A stretch of 64,000 nucleotides of DNA from Heterohyrax brucei (Eukaryota; Chordata; Mammalia; Hyracoidea; Procaviidae). Positions 34,396 to 45,912 of the stretch are shown one piece after another. The stretch spans positions 131,556,796-131,620,795 of the forward strand of contig CM053142.1 of assembly GCA_028571685.1 (NCBI GenBank), read 5' to 3'. Below the pieces are notes generated by a model that was not told the origin of the DNA, ran no database searches, and saw nothing but the letters and a program-made list of their open reading frames with translations. Every line of letters starts with the position of its first letter. Position 1 is the first letter of the stretch. Made by a program: the position numbers and the translations under genes.

Positions 34396-34865
34396 CATCA
34401 TGGCAGGTAGGTGGTGGACTAAGATGGCACTGAGTTAGGCTCTAGAAAATCTAATAAATGATTTAGCTCTGTGCTGTTGTTGCTGTAGGCTGTCTTCAGT
34501 CCCCTTCTCGTCTATCTCTCTAGGTAGTTGAATCAGAATAAAGCAATGGCTTTAATTACCACTTTTGTATGTAAGATTGCAAAAATCCTGTCTCTGATCC
34601 CAAAGACACAGCCCCTCAGATTACAGGAACTATAATCACCCAGAATAAGATGAACAGGGATGACACAATTTGGGAAACTCAATATCTGGAAGTAATTAAT
34701 TGCACTCCATCTATGTCGTAGGAGTCTTTGTCTTATAAATTTCAGGATCAGGATTTAAGAGAGATTTTCCAGTTTTTGCATGGGGACCAATTTATGGAGA
34801 ACCTTAAATCCTAGTTAAATGAATTGATACTATTCCCCCAATTATACCTCATATTTATGTAATTC
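34396..34865. other. Unassigned sequence
   Basis: 'gtggtggactaagatggcac' near 34411 faintly resembles an L1 5' end, but no further L1 text follows. No gene seen. Confidence 0.35.
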
Positions 34866-35042
34866 ATTAGAACAAAACAAAAACAAAAACCCACTGCTAC
34901 TGAGTCAATTCTGACTCATAGTGACCCTCTAGGACAGAGTAGGTCTGCTCCATAGAATTTCTAAGGAGTACCTGGCAGAATCAAACTGCCAACAGTTTGG
35001 TTAGCAACCATAGTGGCTAACCCTATGCCACCAGGGTTTAAT
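34866..35042 (-). mobile_element. AfroSINE (short type)
   Basis: A-rich tail with repeated AAAAC, 'ctgagtcaattctgactcat', 'tagtgaccctctaggacaga', ending 'ccctatgccaccagggttta'. Confidence 0.85.
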
Positions 35043-36593
35043 TACCTAAAGTAAAAAAAAAAAAACACAAAAACAAACAAAGACAGTTGCTTTCCCAACC
35101 CCTCTAGTACAGATAAAAAAAACTACAGTTCATGGAAATTAGCTACCTCACCCAAGTTCTAGGGACACTCTCAGTATATTGCAGCACTCTCACTCTGCAT
35201 TACGACCTCTCTGCAACAGTACCTCAAGTTGAGACCTGATGTCAGGGAAAAAGCAAGTCCCAAAGGTCTTTTGAGTAGGTGAATACCAAGCTAGAAGTAT
35301 TTTAGGAATATTAGTATGGCAGCGGATGCAAGGTGGGTGAAAGGAAAAGAACTAGGGTTGGGGAAACCAAGCATTAGCTACTGTGTTACCTAGGTGGGTG
35401 GTGATGAGGGTCTTGGTTACAGAGATGCCATAAAAACACAGAAATTTGGGGTTTTGGTGCTGAATGAAATTAGTAGATAAAGAAGAAATATAATTTCAGA
35501 ATGTGCCTAAAATTTCGAACCTTGGTTGTTAGGAACAGAGAACCTAGAAGCAGTCTGAAGAGGGGAAGACACTGACTTTGAGTATCGGAAAATGAGGGTG
35601 TGAGGCTTATGAGTTTGCCTAAATTTCTTGCCTTCATGAGGGGGCCAGGTAAGAAATAGCCCTAACTGGGTGGTCCAAGGTAGAGAACGGGAATTTCTCT
35701 TGTGTATTGAATCCTTGGGATACACACCTAAATGGAACTGTGGCTGAACAGAAGAAAGAGGCAGGAACAGATGAAGGCTAGGGAAGAATGGAATAAAGCA
35801 GAGACCAGTGAAGAGGGAAGCTAAGAGTGGAGAACAGTGGTTTGGAGACAGGAGGTGGCTTGCGTAGTCTTACAGAGCTGACCCACAGCTGGCATTATGC
35901 TTGCCCCAGCACTGTGAGTGGGGCAAGCTTGGGCCAGCTAAGGGAACAAGTTTGCACGCCCTTTCCGTAGCAGGATTGAGGGGATTGGAAATGTAGTAAT
36001 AAGGTAAGCATAAAAGTTAGCAGCAGAGCGGTGATCACTGAAGTCACTGGAGCAAGTCAGCTTTATGACTAGGAAAGAACAGAGAAAGATCAGCCAACCA
36101 AGAACTAACTATGGAGCCTCCAGAGACATTGCTCTAGACCACAGTGGTTTCTACTAGTACTGTGGCACTGAGCCCAATAAAGAAAGGCAAGAAACATCTT
36201 TGGATAAGAAATAGAAGACCCAAGGAGTCTCTGTTTCCAGCTGTATGTGGTTCCTACATGGTGTATTGACCCCAGAATTAGGTATTTATTCAGGTGAATT
36301 CCCATAGTCCTCAGGAAAGGAACTACTTTTCAGTGTTCTTTCAGATTTTTTTGTTGTTGTTCCAGTTCTGTATTTGGCTCCTTCTCAGGAATGGTCACTA
36401 TAGCTTATCTTGTGACCTTAGGCTCTAGCCAAGAAAAAAGTGACTTTCTGTAGGCTGCTTTGGAATCCCTGCTGCTCCTCATCTTCAATTCCCAAGCTGG
36501 GTTCTCAAGCAAGTATGACACGGGAAAAGAGTAAGAAAGAGGATGTTTCTGAGAAGATACTCTATCCTTGTGGATGCATTTTTTGGGTCCTAT
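35043..36593. other. Mostly single-copy; L2-like antisense trace at 35285-35520
   Basis: 'gtgggtgaaaggaaaagaac', 'taggtgggtggtgatgaggg' and 'gaaatttggggttttggtg' resemble antisense L2 ('gatgatggtggcttgg' region). The remainder is not recognised, and no gene is supported. Confidence 0.4.
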
Positions 36594-36755
36594 CAGAAAC
36601 CCTAATGATGTAGTGGTTGAAGCTATGCTGTTAACCAAGAGGTCAGCGGTTTGAATCTATCAGGTGCTCCTTGGAAACTCTATGAGGCAATTCTACTCTG
36701 TCCTATAGGGTCACTATGAGTTAGAATTGACTGAAAGGCAACAGGTTTGGTTTTG
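36594..36755 (+). mobile_element. AfroSINE (short type)
   Basis: GAAACCCTAATGATGTAGTG head, 'gttaaccaagaggtcagcgg', 'ctcctatgaggcaattctac'-like centre and 'gactgaaaggcaacaggttt' tail. Confidence 0.85.
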
Positions 36756-36807
36756 GTTTTTATATGGTTGTTCTGAGTCAGAATTGACTTGATGGCAATG
36801 GGTTTGG
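36756..36807 (+). repeat. Second copy of the SINE 3' tail
   Basis: 'tgttctgagtcagaattgac' then 'ttgatggcaatgggtttggt' repeats the tail of the SINE just upstream, giving two tails in tandem. Confidence 0.75.
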
Positions 36808-37089
36808 TCCTAGAATCACTCGACAAGAGAATAGACATGTTTTCTGTCCGTGACTCTGTGGGCAGACAACTCTACTGCTTTTTGAGTTATTCTTAGGTTT
36901 TCACCATAACTTAAGGAGAATCAACAACGTCTGGAGTTTGTGCTGGTTTGATGAAACTCTACGATAGGAGTAAGTGGCAGGAAAGAGACTGTTGTGTTTC
37001 AACACTTGAAAAACCTTTGTGTCTTGCCTCTCTCCTTGGGCAGTCTGTGGTAGTGTACAGGCACAGCGCTAGTCCAGTCTCAGAATGGT
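36808..37089. other. Short unassigned sequence
   Basis: No repeat or gene recognised. Confidence 0.35.
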
Positions 37090-37412
37090 ATGGTGATTGT
37101 TGCTGCTGTGAGTTGCTGTCCAGTTGGCCCTAGATTCATGGAACAAAATGTTGTCCAGTCCTGCACCATCATCAAGATTTGCTGCAAATCAGACCATTGC
37201 GATCTACAGGGTTTTAGCTGTCTGGTTTGCAGAAGTAGATGGCCAGACCTTTCTTCCTAGTACACCTCAGTCTAGAAGTCCTGCTAAGACCAGTTCAGCA
37301 TTACAGCAGCAAGCAAGTCTCTACTTAGTGGCTGCATATGACCAGAAATTAAACCCAGATCTTCTGCATGGAAGGTGAGAATCTCACCAATGAACCACCA
37401 CTGTGCTCACAC
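37090..37412 (-). mobile_element. tRNA-Gly-headed RTE composite SINE
   Basis: On the minus strand the element starts near 37412 with GTGGTGGTTCATTGGTGAGA and, about 40 bases later, GGGTTTAATTTCTGG. These match the A and B box regions of tRNA-Gly. It then runs into the RTE 5' region (plus-strand 'gccagacctttcttcctagt' at 37240) and finishes with the RTE-type tail ('gtgagttgctgtccagttgg' at 37110). About 320 bp in total. Confidence 0.75.
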
Positions 37413-37419
37413 GTGGTGA

Positions 37420-37580
37420 TAAAACCAAACAACTGCCATTGAGTTGATTCTGACTCATAGCAACCCTACAGGACAGAGTAGAACTGCCTCATAGAGTTTC
37501 CAAGAGGGCCTGGTGGATTTAAACTGCTGATATTTTGGTTAGCAGCTATAGCACTTAACCACTATACCACCAGGGTTTCC
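37420..37580 (-). mobile_element. AfroSINE (short type)
   Basis: 'tgagttgattctgactcata', 'aaccctacaggacagagtag', ending 'ctataccaccagggtttcc'. Close to the family pattern, so probably among the younger copies here. Confidence 0.9.
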
Positions 37581-38869
37581 ATCCATTCATACACACATGA
37601 TAGGAATGTTAAAACAATCATATGGAAAAGAATTGGCTCCTTCTAGGATCAGAGGCTTTTCAATAACAGTGCCCTTATAAGCTGTGACTTCCCTTCCTGA
37701 GTCAAGGAGAATAATGCATAACGCATTTTATTCTGTAAAAGGAAACACTAGCCCTGGTGTCAACTTCAAGCCAGCAAAGAGGTACAGTATGGGGGGTGAA
37801 AGATGTCAATGTAGACTTTTTTATGGGCTAGTCTTGGAAGTAACATACATCACCTCTTCCTGCCTCCCTCCAGCCACACTTCACAGCAAGGCAGCCTGAA
37901 AAGTATAGATCAGCTGTGCTCAGGAAGAATGGAAAATAAATTCGTAGCCAGTATCTGCCACTGAGAGACCGAGTCAAAGTTTCTAGCTTAAGTGACTAAG
38001 TGATGATTGTAATTTTAACCAAGATAAGGGACACAGAAGAGAAACAGATGTTACAAAATGATACTGAATTCAATTTTCAGCATGTAGATTCTGGAATGCC
38101 TGTGGAACATCCAGGCAAAGATGTCCTGTAGACAGCCTGAAATGAAGAGCTGGATTTCAGGAAAGATGCTGGCTTTAGAGACAAAGATTGGAAAGCCTTT
38201 GATGTGTGGGTGTTACATAAATAGAGAGAGAAGAATAAGGGTAAATCTTTCCAGAAACAACTAGGGGAAGAAAAGCTCAAAGAGTTTTTAAGTTGGGAGA
38301 GTCTCAAAGGTTAAGGAGGAAAAATTTTCAAACAAAGGGGTTGGCAATAGTGCTAAATATTTAAGAAAAATAAGAGAATTCAGAGTTGCTTTTTTTTTTT
38401 TTTTTTTTGCATTTAGTGGTTGTTTTCTTTCTTCCATGTTCAAAAGGCCACTCTCAGACTGTTCTCCTTTTGGAAAGATCCTGTTGACCAGTTAACACTG
38501 AGACAGTAATATCTAGATTCAAGGTGGGTGACGCAGCCCAAGCATTTGTCTTCCCTTTCACCTAAAACACCACAAAAACGGCAGAAAAGGAGTAAAAACA
38601 TACATAAACCCACAACAACAAAGAGAACAGGAGAGTTCTCAAAATTATTTTTAGAAAACAGAGAATGGTGAGAGGAGTATTGATAAAAAGCAGGGGAAGC
38701 CAAAACATGTAACAGTCATCCTGAATCCAGAAGAGGGTCCCTTCTGAGTGAAGACAAATTTCTGCTTGAAATTTAGAATTATCGTTTTGTATGGTCAAAA
38801 ATCTCTTCAAAGATCTGAGAAGTACAGTCACCACACAGCTGGTTTCTACTGTAATTGTTACCATGTGGG
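37581..38869. other. Mostly single-copy; L2-like antisense trace at 38080-38240
   Basis: 'acatccaggcaaagatgtcc' and 'gtagacagcctgaaatgaag' resemble antisense L2. A T20 run lies at 38390-38409. A 100-codon minus frame at 38562-38864 has no recognised domain. Confidence 0.4.
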
Positions 38870-39475
38870 TGTCATAGACTGAATTCTGTACCCCAAAAAT
38901 GTCTGTGAACTTGGCTAGGTCATAATTCCCAGTACCTTAATGACTGTCTACCATTTTGTTATCTGACGTAATGTTCCCGTGTGGTGAATTCTATCACTAT
39001 GATAGCATTGTGATAAAAGGAGAAAAGATTGAAGCTGTCAAAGATTTCACTTTACTTGGATCTACTTTCAGTGCCCAAGGAAACAGCAGTCAAGAAATCA
39101 AAGGAAGCATTGCACTGAACAAAACACATTAGTAGCGGTTATATTAATGAAATCAACAAGATTAGACAGTGTCTTAAGCAAATGTCTTTTGAGATATAAA
39201 AGAGAGAAGGGAGCACAGAGACTGCGGAACTGATATCACCAAGAAAGCAGCACAGGGAGAAGAGTTCATCCTTGGTTCCTGCACAGAGATGCTCCCAGAC
39301 CAAGTGAAGGCTGATGTATTACAGAGACCTTCCTTCAGAGCCAGCAGAGGGAAAATGCCTTCCGCTGGGAATGATGCCCTGCAGTTAGACTTGTAGTCTA
39401 CTAGAATAAATTTCTTTTTGTTAAAGCCATCCACTTGTGGTATTTATGTTACAGCAGCACTAGTTGGCTAAGACA
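38870..39475 (+). mobile_element. MaLR-like solo LTR carrying an RTE fragment
   Basis: Starts TGTCATAGACTGAATTCTGT and ends AGCACTAGTTGGCTAAGACA. GTGGG flanks it at 38865-38869 and 39476-39480, a perfect 5-bp target duplication. LTR text is interrupted between about 38985 and 39180. Confidence 0.9.
39000..39130 (+). pseudogene. RTE reverse-transcriptase fragment inside the LTR
   Basis: One open frame reads GEKIEAVKDFTLLGSTFSAQ and then GNSSQEIKGSIALNKT, the RTE-clade thumb segment also seen at 7920-8150 on the minus strand. No RTE 3' tail follows, which is unusual for target-primed insertion. Confidence 0.8.
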
Positions 39476-40191
39476 GTGGGCACTATAATATCGCTGTTGC
39501 TTGCTGATATTAGGCTTCTAGAACCAATCTAAAGATCCACCATGGAAGATAAATTCTGGGGACACAATAAAATATAATGATAGCAGCCTGAAAGAGAAAA
39601 AGCCTAAGGACATTTGCTATGGAAGAGGGAGATGGTAAATTACTTTATCTCTGTCTTTGATACCACGGATTTGAGGGGCACAGTCTATGTTGATGGAACA
39701 AGGAACAGAGGTTCAGTTGGTGCTTAGAAGGTACAAAACCAGTGAAGGAACTGAGTACAGTGGTATAAATACCACAGGAGGGGGACAGCAGGAGCATCTG
39801 CGGCAGTGTAAGGAAGCAAATCCTCATTCAGCATAACAGGAAACTGACAGGCAAAGTTGCCAGCTGGTAAATGAAGACATAATATTTACAGTACAAAAGT
39901 AGCCATCAGAAGTATTTAAAATAAAAGTTCAAAATTGGTTTCTTCTGGGTCATGGGACCAAGAGAAAGGAGAGTAAGAAAGACAGCTGCAGCTTTTATGT
40001 CTTCTGTATTACTTGTTTTTTTTTTCTGAGCCACATATAAAATTGGTTAGGAGCCACGTGAAAAACTGGTTAAATGTTTAAAAAAAAAAAATTAAAATAT
40101 ACACGTGGATATGGGGCTATCTCCAAGTAATATTTTTAAGTTTAATAAGATATGCTGTTGAATGATATTTACTTTATGATTCTGTTTGTAT
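39476..40191. other. Single-copy sequence, nothing recognised
   Basis: T-rich and A-rich runs at about 40018 and 40080. No gene supported. Confidence 0.4.
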
Positions 40192-40385
40192 GTCCCTGTA
40201 TAGCTCAGTTAATGCTCTCAGCTGCTGATCGAAAGGTTGGAGGTCTGAGTCCACGCAAAGCTGCTTGGGAAGAAAGACTAGGAAATCTACTTTGAAAACA
40301 TTAGCCACTGAAAACCCCCAGTTTTTCTCTGAAACTCACAAGGCTGATGTAAGTAGGAGCTGACTCAATTGAACACAACACAGAA
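40192..40385 (+). mobile_element. AfroSINE (long type)
   Basis: GTCCCTGTATAGCTCAGTTA head with clear tRNA A-box character, 'gctgatcgaaaggttggagg', 'gaagaaagactaggaaatct' and a 'gctgactcaattgaacacaa' tail. Confidence 0.8.
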
Positions 40386-40434
40386 CAGTTCTTTATGCTC
40401 AGCAAGCACATATGTGTGTAAGCAAAGAAATCTG

Positions 40435-40958
40435 TGTCATGGATTAAACTGTATCACCCCAAAAATGTGTGTAGGCTTTTGGCTGGGCCATCATTCACAG
40501 TATTTTGTGATTTTCCTATGCTATACATAGTAATCTCTGCTGGTGGCTTATAGATAGGATGATCTGTTAAAAGAGGATTAAGGTAGGACTGTCACACCCT
40601 CGCTAAAGGGAGTTTCCCTGGAGTGTGGCCTGTACCACCTTTTATTCTTTCATCCTATGAGAAATAAAAAGAGAGGGAAGCAAGCAGAGAATTGGGAAAC
40701 TCACACCATCAAGAAAGCAACACCAGAAGTAGAGCAGGTCCTTCAGACCCAAGGTTCCTGTGCCAGGATGCTTCCTGACAAAAGCCTGAAGCAACAGGAG
40801 GATTTTCCTCCAGAGCCGACAGTGGGAAAGCCTTCCCCTGGAGCGGACATCCTGAATTTGGACTTAGAGCCTCCCGGACTGCGTAAGAGTAAACTTCTTT
40901 TTGTCAAGGCCATTGGCTTGTGGTCTTTCTGTCTCAGCAGCACTAGCTGACTAGCAGA
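40435..40958 (+). mobile_element. MaLR-like solo LTR
   Basis: Starts TGTCATGGATTAAACTGTAT and ends near AGCACTAGCTGACTAGCAGA. Flanks ATCTG (40430-40434) and GTCTG (40959-40963) differ at one base. About 524 bp. Confidence 0.85.
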
Positions 40959-41619
40959 GTCTGAGAGGGTTGACACTAAACTGATAGCAGCATCTCCTTT
41001 GGATGGGAGGCTAGGTCTGGAGGTGAAGAAGCAAGTGGTGCACAGCCGAGCCTCTCAGGCAACATAATGTGACTCATTGTGCGAGGCAGTCGAGCTGGAC
41101 CCAGCAACACTGGCATCCTGGGCAAGAGGCGCTTTAGCTTAATTTGGAGTGTTTAACTTTTTACAGCAAAAATGCATCACTTTTGCAATGAAATTAAACT
41201 TTAAAAAAACGGTGACTGATAGTTAATGGCAGACAGTCAATGTGTTATCTTTCCTGCGAGCATTTCATTTTTATTAGGGATCAAAACCTTAACTTCAAAG
41301 AATACATCTCTACTGAAGCTATTCAGAGATCAAGGAGTGTTAAAGAGGAAATCATGTGGATCAGAGACATTCCCAGTGTTCTTGAAATCATCCCAAGTGG
41401 ACAACTGCCCATGTTGACTGTGTGGTGTGACCATAGCCTTCCTGGTGTCCAGGGTTTTTGTAAATTAAACGAGACAGTGCCTCTGATGTGGAGCACCAGT
41501 AGAGCTAAACAACATGCCAATTCCTATGACACCTTGATCCATTCTCATCCAAACTCATGCTCCCCAAAATAATTAAGCCCCTCACATTCTGATTCCCCCA
41601 AATACCCAGTTACCACATC
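40959..41619. other. Single-copy sequence, no gene supported
   Basis: A 110-codon frame at 41240-41572 has no recognisable domain and overlaps a 63-codon frame. Confidence 0.4.
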
Positions 41620-41685
41620 AAAACCAACCAAATCAAATGCACTGTAATCCAGTCATTTCTAACTCACAGCAATCCTTATCTGGTT
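41620..41685 (-). mobile_element. AfroSINE tail fragment
   Basis: 'aaccaaccaaatcaaatgca' and 'gtaatccagtcatttctaac' are the tail end of an antisense SINE. Confidence 0.55.
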
Positions 41686-41823
41686 ATCTGATTTGAGGGT
41701 GATCTGCAGCAGTTCCCTGGACAGCTTATCTTGATGTTAGAAGGAAGCATATTATTTGGAGGGTGTGAGTTGGAGGGTGTTGCTGCTGGGAAGAGGAAAC
41801 AGAAAAACGAAGTAAGCAATTCT

Positions 41824-42012
41824 ATTCTCCCTTAAAAAAACAGTTGCAGTGAAGTCAACTCTGACTCATGATAATTCCCATAAGGGATTACTGTGAGTCA
41901 GAGTAGAACTGTGCTTTCAGTGGTTGATTTTTCAAAAGCAGGTCATCAGTCCTTTCTTCCAAGGCACCTCTGAGTAGGCCTGAATCATCATACTTTCAGT
42001 CATCAGCCAAAC
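41824..42012 (-). mobile_element. AfroSINE (long type)
   Basis: 'gcagtgaagtcaactctgac', 'gtcagagtagaactgtgctt', 'cagtcctttcttccaaggca' and 'cctctgagtaggcctgaatc', antisense. Confidence 0.75.
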
Positions 42013-42117
42013 CTGCTAAATTTTTGCTCCAGCCAAGGACTCCATATTAATATGGACTTAGCCCCCCCAGAGGATCCGTAGTAAGGCAAATGTCCTTGTT
42101 TTCTGTTTTTAATACGG

Positions 42118-42283
42118 AAAAAAATTTACTGTGTCAGGATTTCAGCTCATGGAAACCCTGTGTGGTACAGCAGAGATACAACTGTGACCTTTCAGGAACA
42201 GCTTGTGAGGCGCCTCAGGGGTGGGTTCAAACTACCAATATTTGGTTAGTAGCCAAGCTATTAACTGTACCACCTAGAGATAC
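42118..42283 (-). mobile_element. AfroSINE-related copy
   Basis: 'tgtcaggatttcagctcatg', 'ggcgcctcaggggtgggttc' and 'ggttagtagccaagctatta', antisense and divergent. Confidence 0.7.
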
Positions 42284-43685
42284 TGTTTGTACTATAAGAA
42301 TATTTTATAAAAACAAAAAGTAACGCAAACCTCTGAAGCAAACACACATCTCTTAGATTTATAAAACACTAAGAAAACACGGCCATGGTTTAGATCCTGA
42401 GTCTCAGTAGTCACTTCAAGACGTAATTCTTAAAATCCCTATTTCTCATAATTAGCCACAGCCCAGATTAAAAAGAACACTCTGGCAATTCCATGAAAAA
42501 TATGCTATGTATTTTGCTGTATTAAAAATTAAGACAGGTATCTACAGCAGGTCTTTAAAGAAATGAAGACTCAGACATACACCTCCAAAATAGAGGTATC
42601 AAGGAGGCTTGTTTAACACAAGTAATCTTTAGTTTACATAGATTAACAAATGTACAGACTCTCAGGACCAGAACACACTTCAAAACACTAAGTCTTTTGA
42701 TAGCTAAGTAAACCAAAGGTCAAGCTGAAGAACTTGTTCACAATTATGCTGTTATTTCCAAGGACAGACTTAGAGCACTGATGAAGTTCTCAATGACAAA
42801 TTTATTTAATCAAATCAAATTCATGGAGCACTTACTATCTATCAAGTTTGTGCTTGGCTAGTGATAAATACTGGCACAAAGGTCCATGGCAGGCTTTACT
42901 AACTGATCACCATGCTCTTTTCTGCTAAACCTTGAACCACAGGACACCATCCAACAGGATATTCTAGGCAGTAATTTGAGGCAAATTCTATTTGTGGTCC
43001 ACAGACTTAGGCATTTCTTTTAAATAGTTCTCCTCTTAAAAAAAAAGAGTTGAGTAGAGCTCAAGAGGACCTCAAATGTCCAAAGGAAGGTTCCCCCGAT
43101 TTAAGCCCCCAGCAGAGACCCAGGTTTTGCAAGGTTCATTTAGATGACGTTCACTGTCCAGCTGCCAAGGGTGAGCAGGATGGCACTTTCTTTACAACAC
43201 TGCCTGTTCTTACACGGACTTCTCCAAGACCTTGCAGTCCAGCTAGCGAAATTAAGGATGTGCCTAAGCCACAGGTTGATACCCTGAGACCTGCCTCCCT
43301 AGACGCTGTCAACAGTAGTGCCACACGGTTCATTAAACACAGTCATTTGCGTTGGTACAAGGTTTCCTGCTCAGTTTACGGAAAGAGGAATCGAGTGAAC
43401 AGAGAATCACTGCAGGCAATCAAGCATTAAAGCAGCTTACAGTTTAGAAAGAAAGAAACGGCTAAGGAGGAGGCAGGGAGGGAGTGTCCAGAATTAATGA
43501 CCTCTTTTATGGTGAACTTGATACCAAATGTGGCACTTATCTTGGTTGTGGGAACATCCCTAAGGCCTTTCCCAAGCATTCACTCATTCAACAGATATTA
43601 TGCGAGCACTTCCGATGTGTCTGGTGTTGTGTTAGGGTGGAAAATGGACACAGGCAAATAAAAGAAGGCTGGGGACTATGAAGGG
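42284..43685. other. Single-copy block with two eroded L2 ends
   Basis: 42795-42890 ('tggagcacttactatctatc') and 43575-43665 ('tcactcattcaacagatatt', 'tctggtgttgtgttagggtg') look like antisense L2. 43050-43430 holds a 126-codon plus-strand frame with no recognised domain. Coding status is unsupported. Confidence 0.45.
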
Positions 43686-43905
43686 GCTCCGGATGCACTG
43701 ATGGTTAAGTGCTCTACTACTGGACTAGCTGAAAGTTTGGTGGTTCAAGCCCACTCATAGGCGCCTTGGAATACAGACCTGGGGATCCGCTTACAGAAGG
43801 TCACAGCCTTGGAAAACCCCCTGGAGCAATTCTGTTCTGCACACATGGAATTTACATGAGGTGCAATCAATTCAATAGCACACAAATAACAAAAATGGCC
43901 TGTGA
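43686..43905 (+). mobile_element. AfroSINE (long type)
   Basis: GGGCTCCGGATGCACTGATG head, 'ggtggttcaagcccactcat', 'aggcgccttggaatacagac' and 'ttctgttctgcacacatgga', then a loosely conserved tail. Confidence 0.75.
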
Positions 43906-45912
43906 AAGAAGTAACCCTGAAATTAGAGGGTTTCAACCAAAGAAACCATACTGGAGACCAGGACCGGCTATGTAACTTGTGAGTTGCTGTGCCAAAAAAA
44001 AAAAAAAAAATGTCAGGCCTGTTATCAAAAATTTATTAAGAATTTCAAGATGGTAACAATAGAGTATTAAACCAAGCATGGACCCTTCTGAGTGCCAGGC
44101 CTTGCAGGACTACACAGGTGCCAAGCTCATGAGCTGACTCTGTTGGCAATGCTCGTCTCCAGAAAGATAAAGACTAAGCTTGAGAAAACCAAGCTCAACA
44201 TTTATGAAGGGAGAAGTGGTTAGATAGCTCTGCATTCTACTGCGCTGAGACTGAGCATTATGGTAACAGTCCCAGTCCGACTTCTACAGCCCTGAACCCA
44301 GTAGGGGATGCAGCTGTATCTCGTCATGTGTCTCATCAGAGTTCAAAGATAAGTGCTTCCAAGACAACTAGTTCTGTGCCCAGCTTTGGGGACTGCTCCC
44401 CAGCCCAGATCAGTCCTCCACAACATGTGAGTGCAGGCAGGCACCCTGGGTTCAGAGGCAGGTGCACCCTAGAAGGGGAAGAACTAGGTATTTGAGAGGC
44501 GGTAAATTCTCCTTCTTGCACCTGATTCACACTGTATAAACAAACACCAGCTGCTTCCTGAAAGTGCGTGCCTGGGTCCGCTGGGAAACCAATATCAGCA
44601 AATGTTCTTTAATATGTTAACAACTCTGATAAAAGTGAAGAGTACTTAATTAACAAAGTAATTTGCATTATATGCAGAAATGAACACATGGATAAACAGT
44701 TACATAATAAAGATGTCCATCAACAACTCGGGGTTGAAAAGGTCGGAGTCTGAAAGGGAATAACTTATTTCTTGGTTTGTTGGGAGAAATTCAAGGCTCC
44801 CTACCCTCTTCCTCCACCTCAGGGAGGAGAGTGTTCCATGTGAGTGGCTTTGAGGACATCACTGGGCCGTGGAGGCAAGGGGTGGAACTTCAAACACGAC
44901 TACCACCGAAGTTAAGAGCTCTGCTCTGCACGGCCAGCCTCTGTGGGTTTCTGTCTTGTTTACTGCCGCCTCTCTTGAATCTTTTTCTTTGTTTTTAAAT
45001 CTGTGCAGCTTATATGGAAAGAGAGATCTGGGATAACCATTTGCTTATGAGGAACGCCTACCGTGGCTGAGGCCATCTCTGCTCTGATTTCTCTAGAGAA
45101 ATGCCATCTTCCCTTTGTTCTTTTCTCTGAGTTTGTCCTTCCTGGTTTCCCTTGTCATGGACTCAGTAGTACCCAAAGGCCAGCATTCAGAGTTTAGGCC
45201 TAGTGGAAAGAGCCCAAGCCTGCTGTTACACTGCATCTTTTGCCAGAGGTACCGAAGGACAGTTTTGACCCCCACATCACTGAGCCCAACTAACAGGGCT
45301 AAAGGACACGATGTCTGGAAGGTCCCTTCTCCCTAGCTCCCTCATGAGTCTGTGGCAGGGGCTGAGCTCCTTCTCTCGTGGAAACAAGTCCAGTACTACT
45401 TTGGAGAACCACGTTGTTGAATGGAGCTAAATCAAGATTGCTGGCACCTCCTGACTTATCTTAGTTGAAGTTAATTCGGTGAGCACTTATGAACCTAATA
45501 TGGGCAAAGCACTCACTAATCAGAAGCACATTTTTATTGCAGCTTGTGAAGAAATAAATTTATTTGGACTTGTTTATGGCAATCATTAATTAGTTAGCAT
45601 TATATAGCATGTGCTGTCTTGCAGAAAGTTGGTCTCAGTCTTTCAAAAAAGAGGTTCATTGTAGAATTGAACTAAAACCAGCAGAGGATTGTCAAAATGA
45701 GCCAGCTCGATTGAAGGGAAGTCGCAGAGCGTTTGACTAAAACTGGCGAGCAAGGTTGCCTCCATCTCTGCCTTTTCTATCCACCTCTCGGTGCCCTGCT
45801 CCCTCTCTGATTCACAGTAGCAGCCCAGGTAGGCGCAGAGCAAGGCATGCTACCCCCTGGAGGTCACCGATTCTGTTTCACGTTCTTAGTCCTGTTCAAC
45901 TCAGCCTTCTAG
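43906..45912. other. 2-kb single-copy block, no gene supported
   Basis: Mostly free of recognisable young repeats. Includes an A18 run at 43994-44011 and two AT-rich islands (44585-44720 with TTAATTAACAAAG and AATTTGCATTAT; 45520-45620 with AATCATTAATTAGTTAG). No exon structure is evident. Confidence 0.5.

Noticed and set aside
40192-40275. tRNA-like sequence with A and B box character
   Set aside because: It is the head of an AfroSINE with a full SINE body and tail, so not a tRNA gene.
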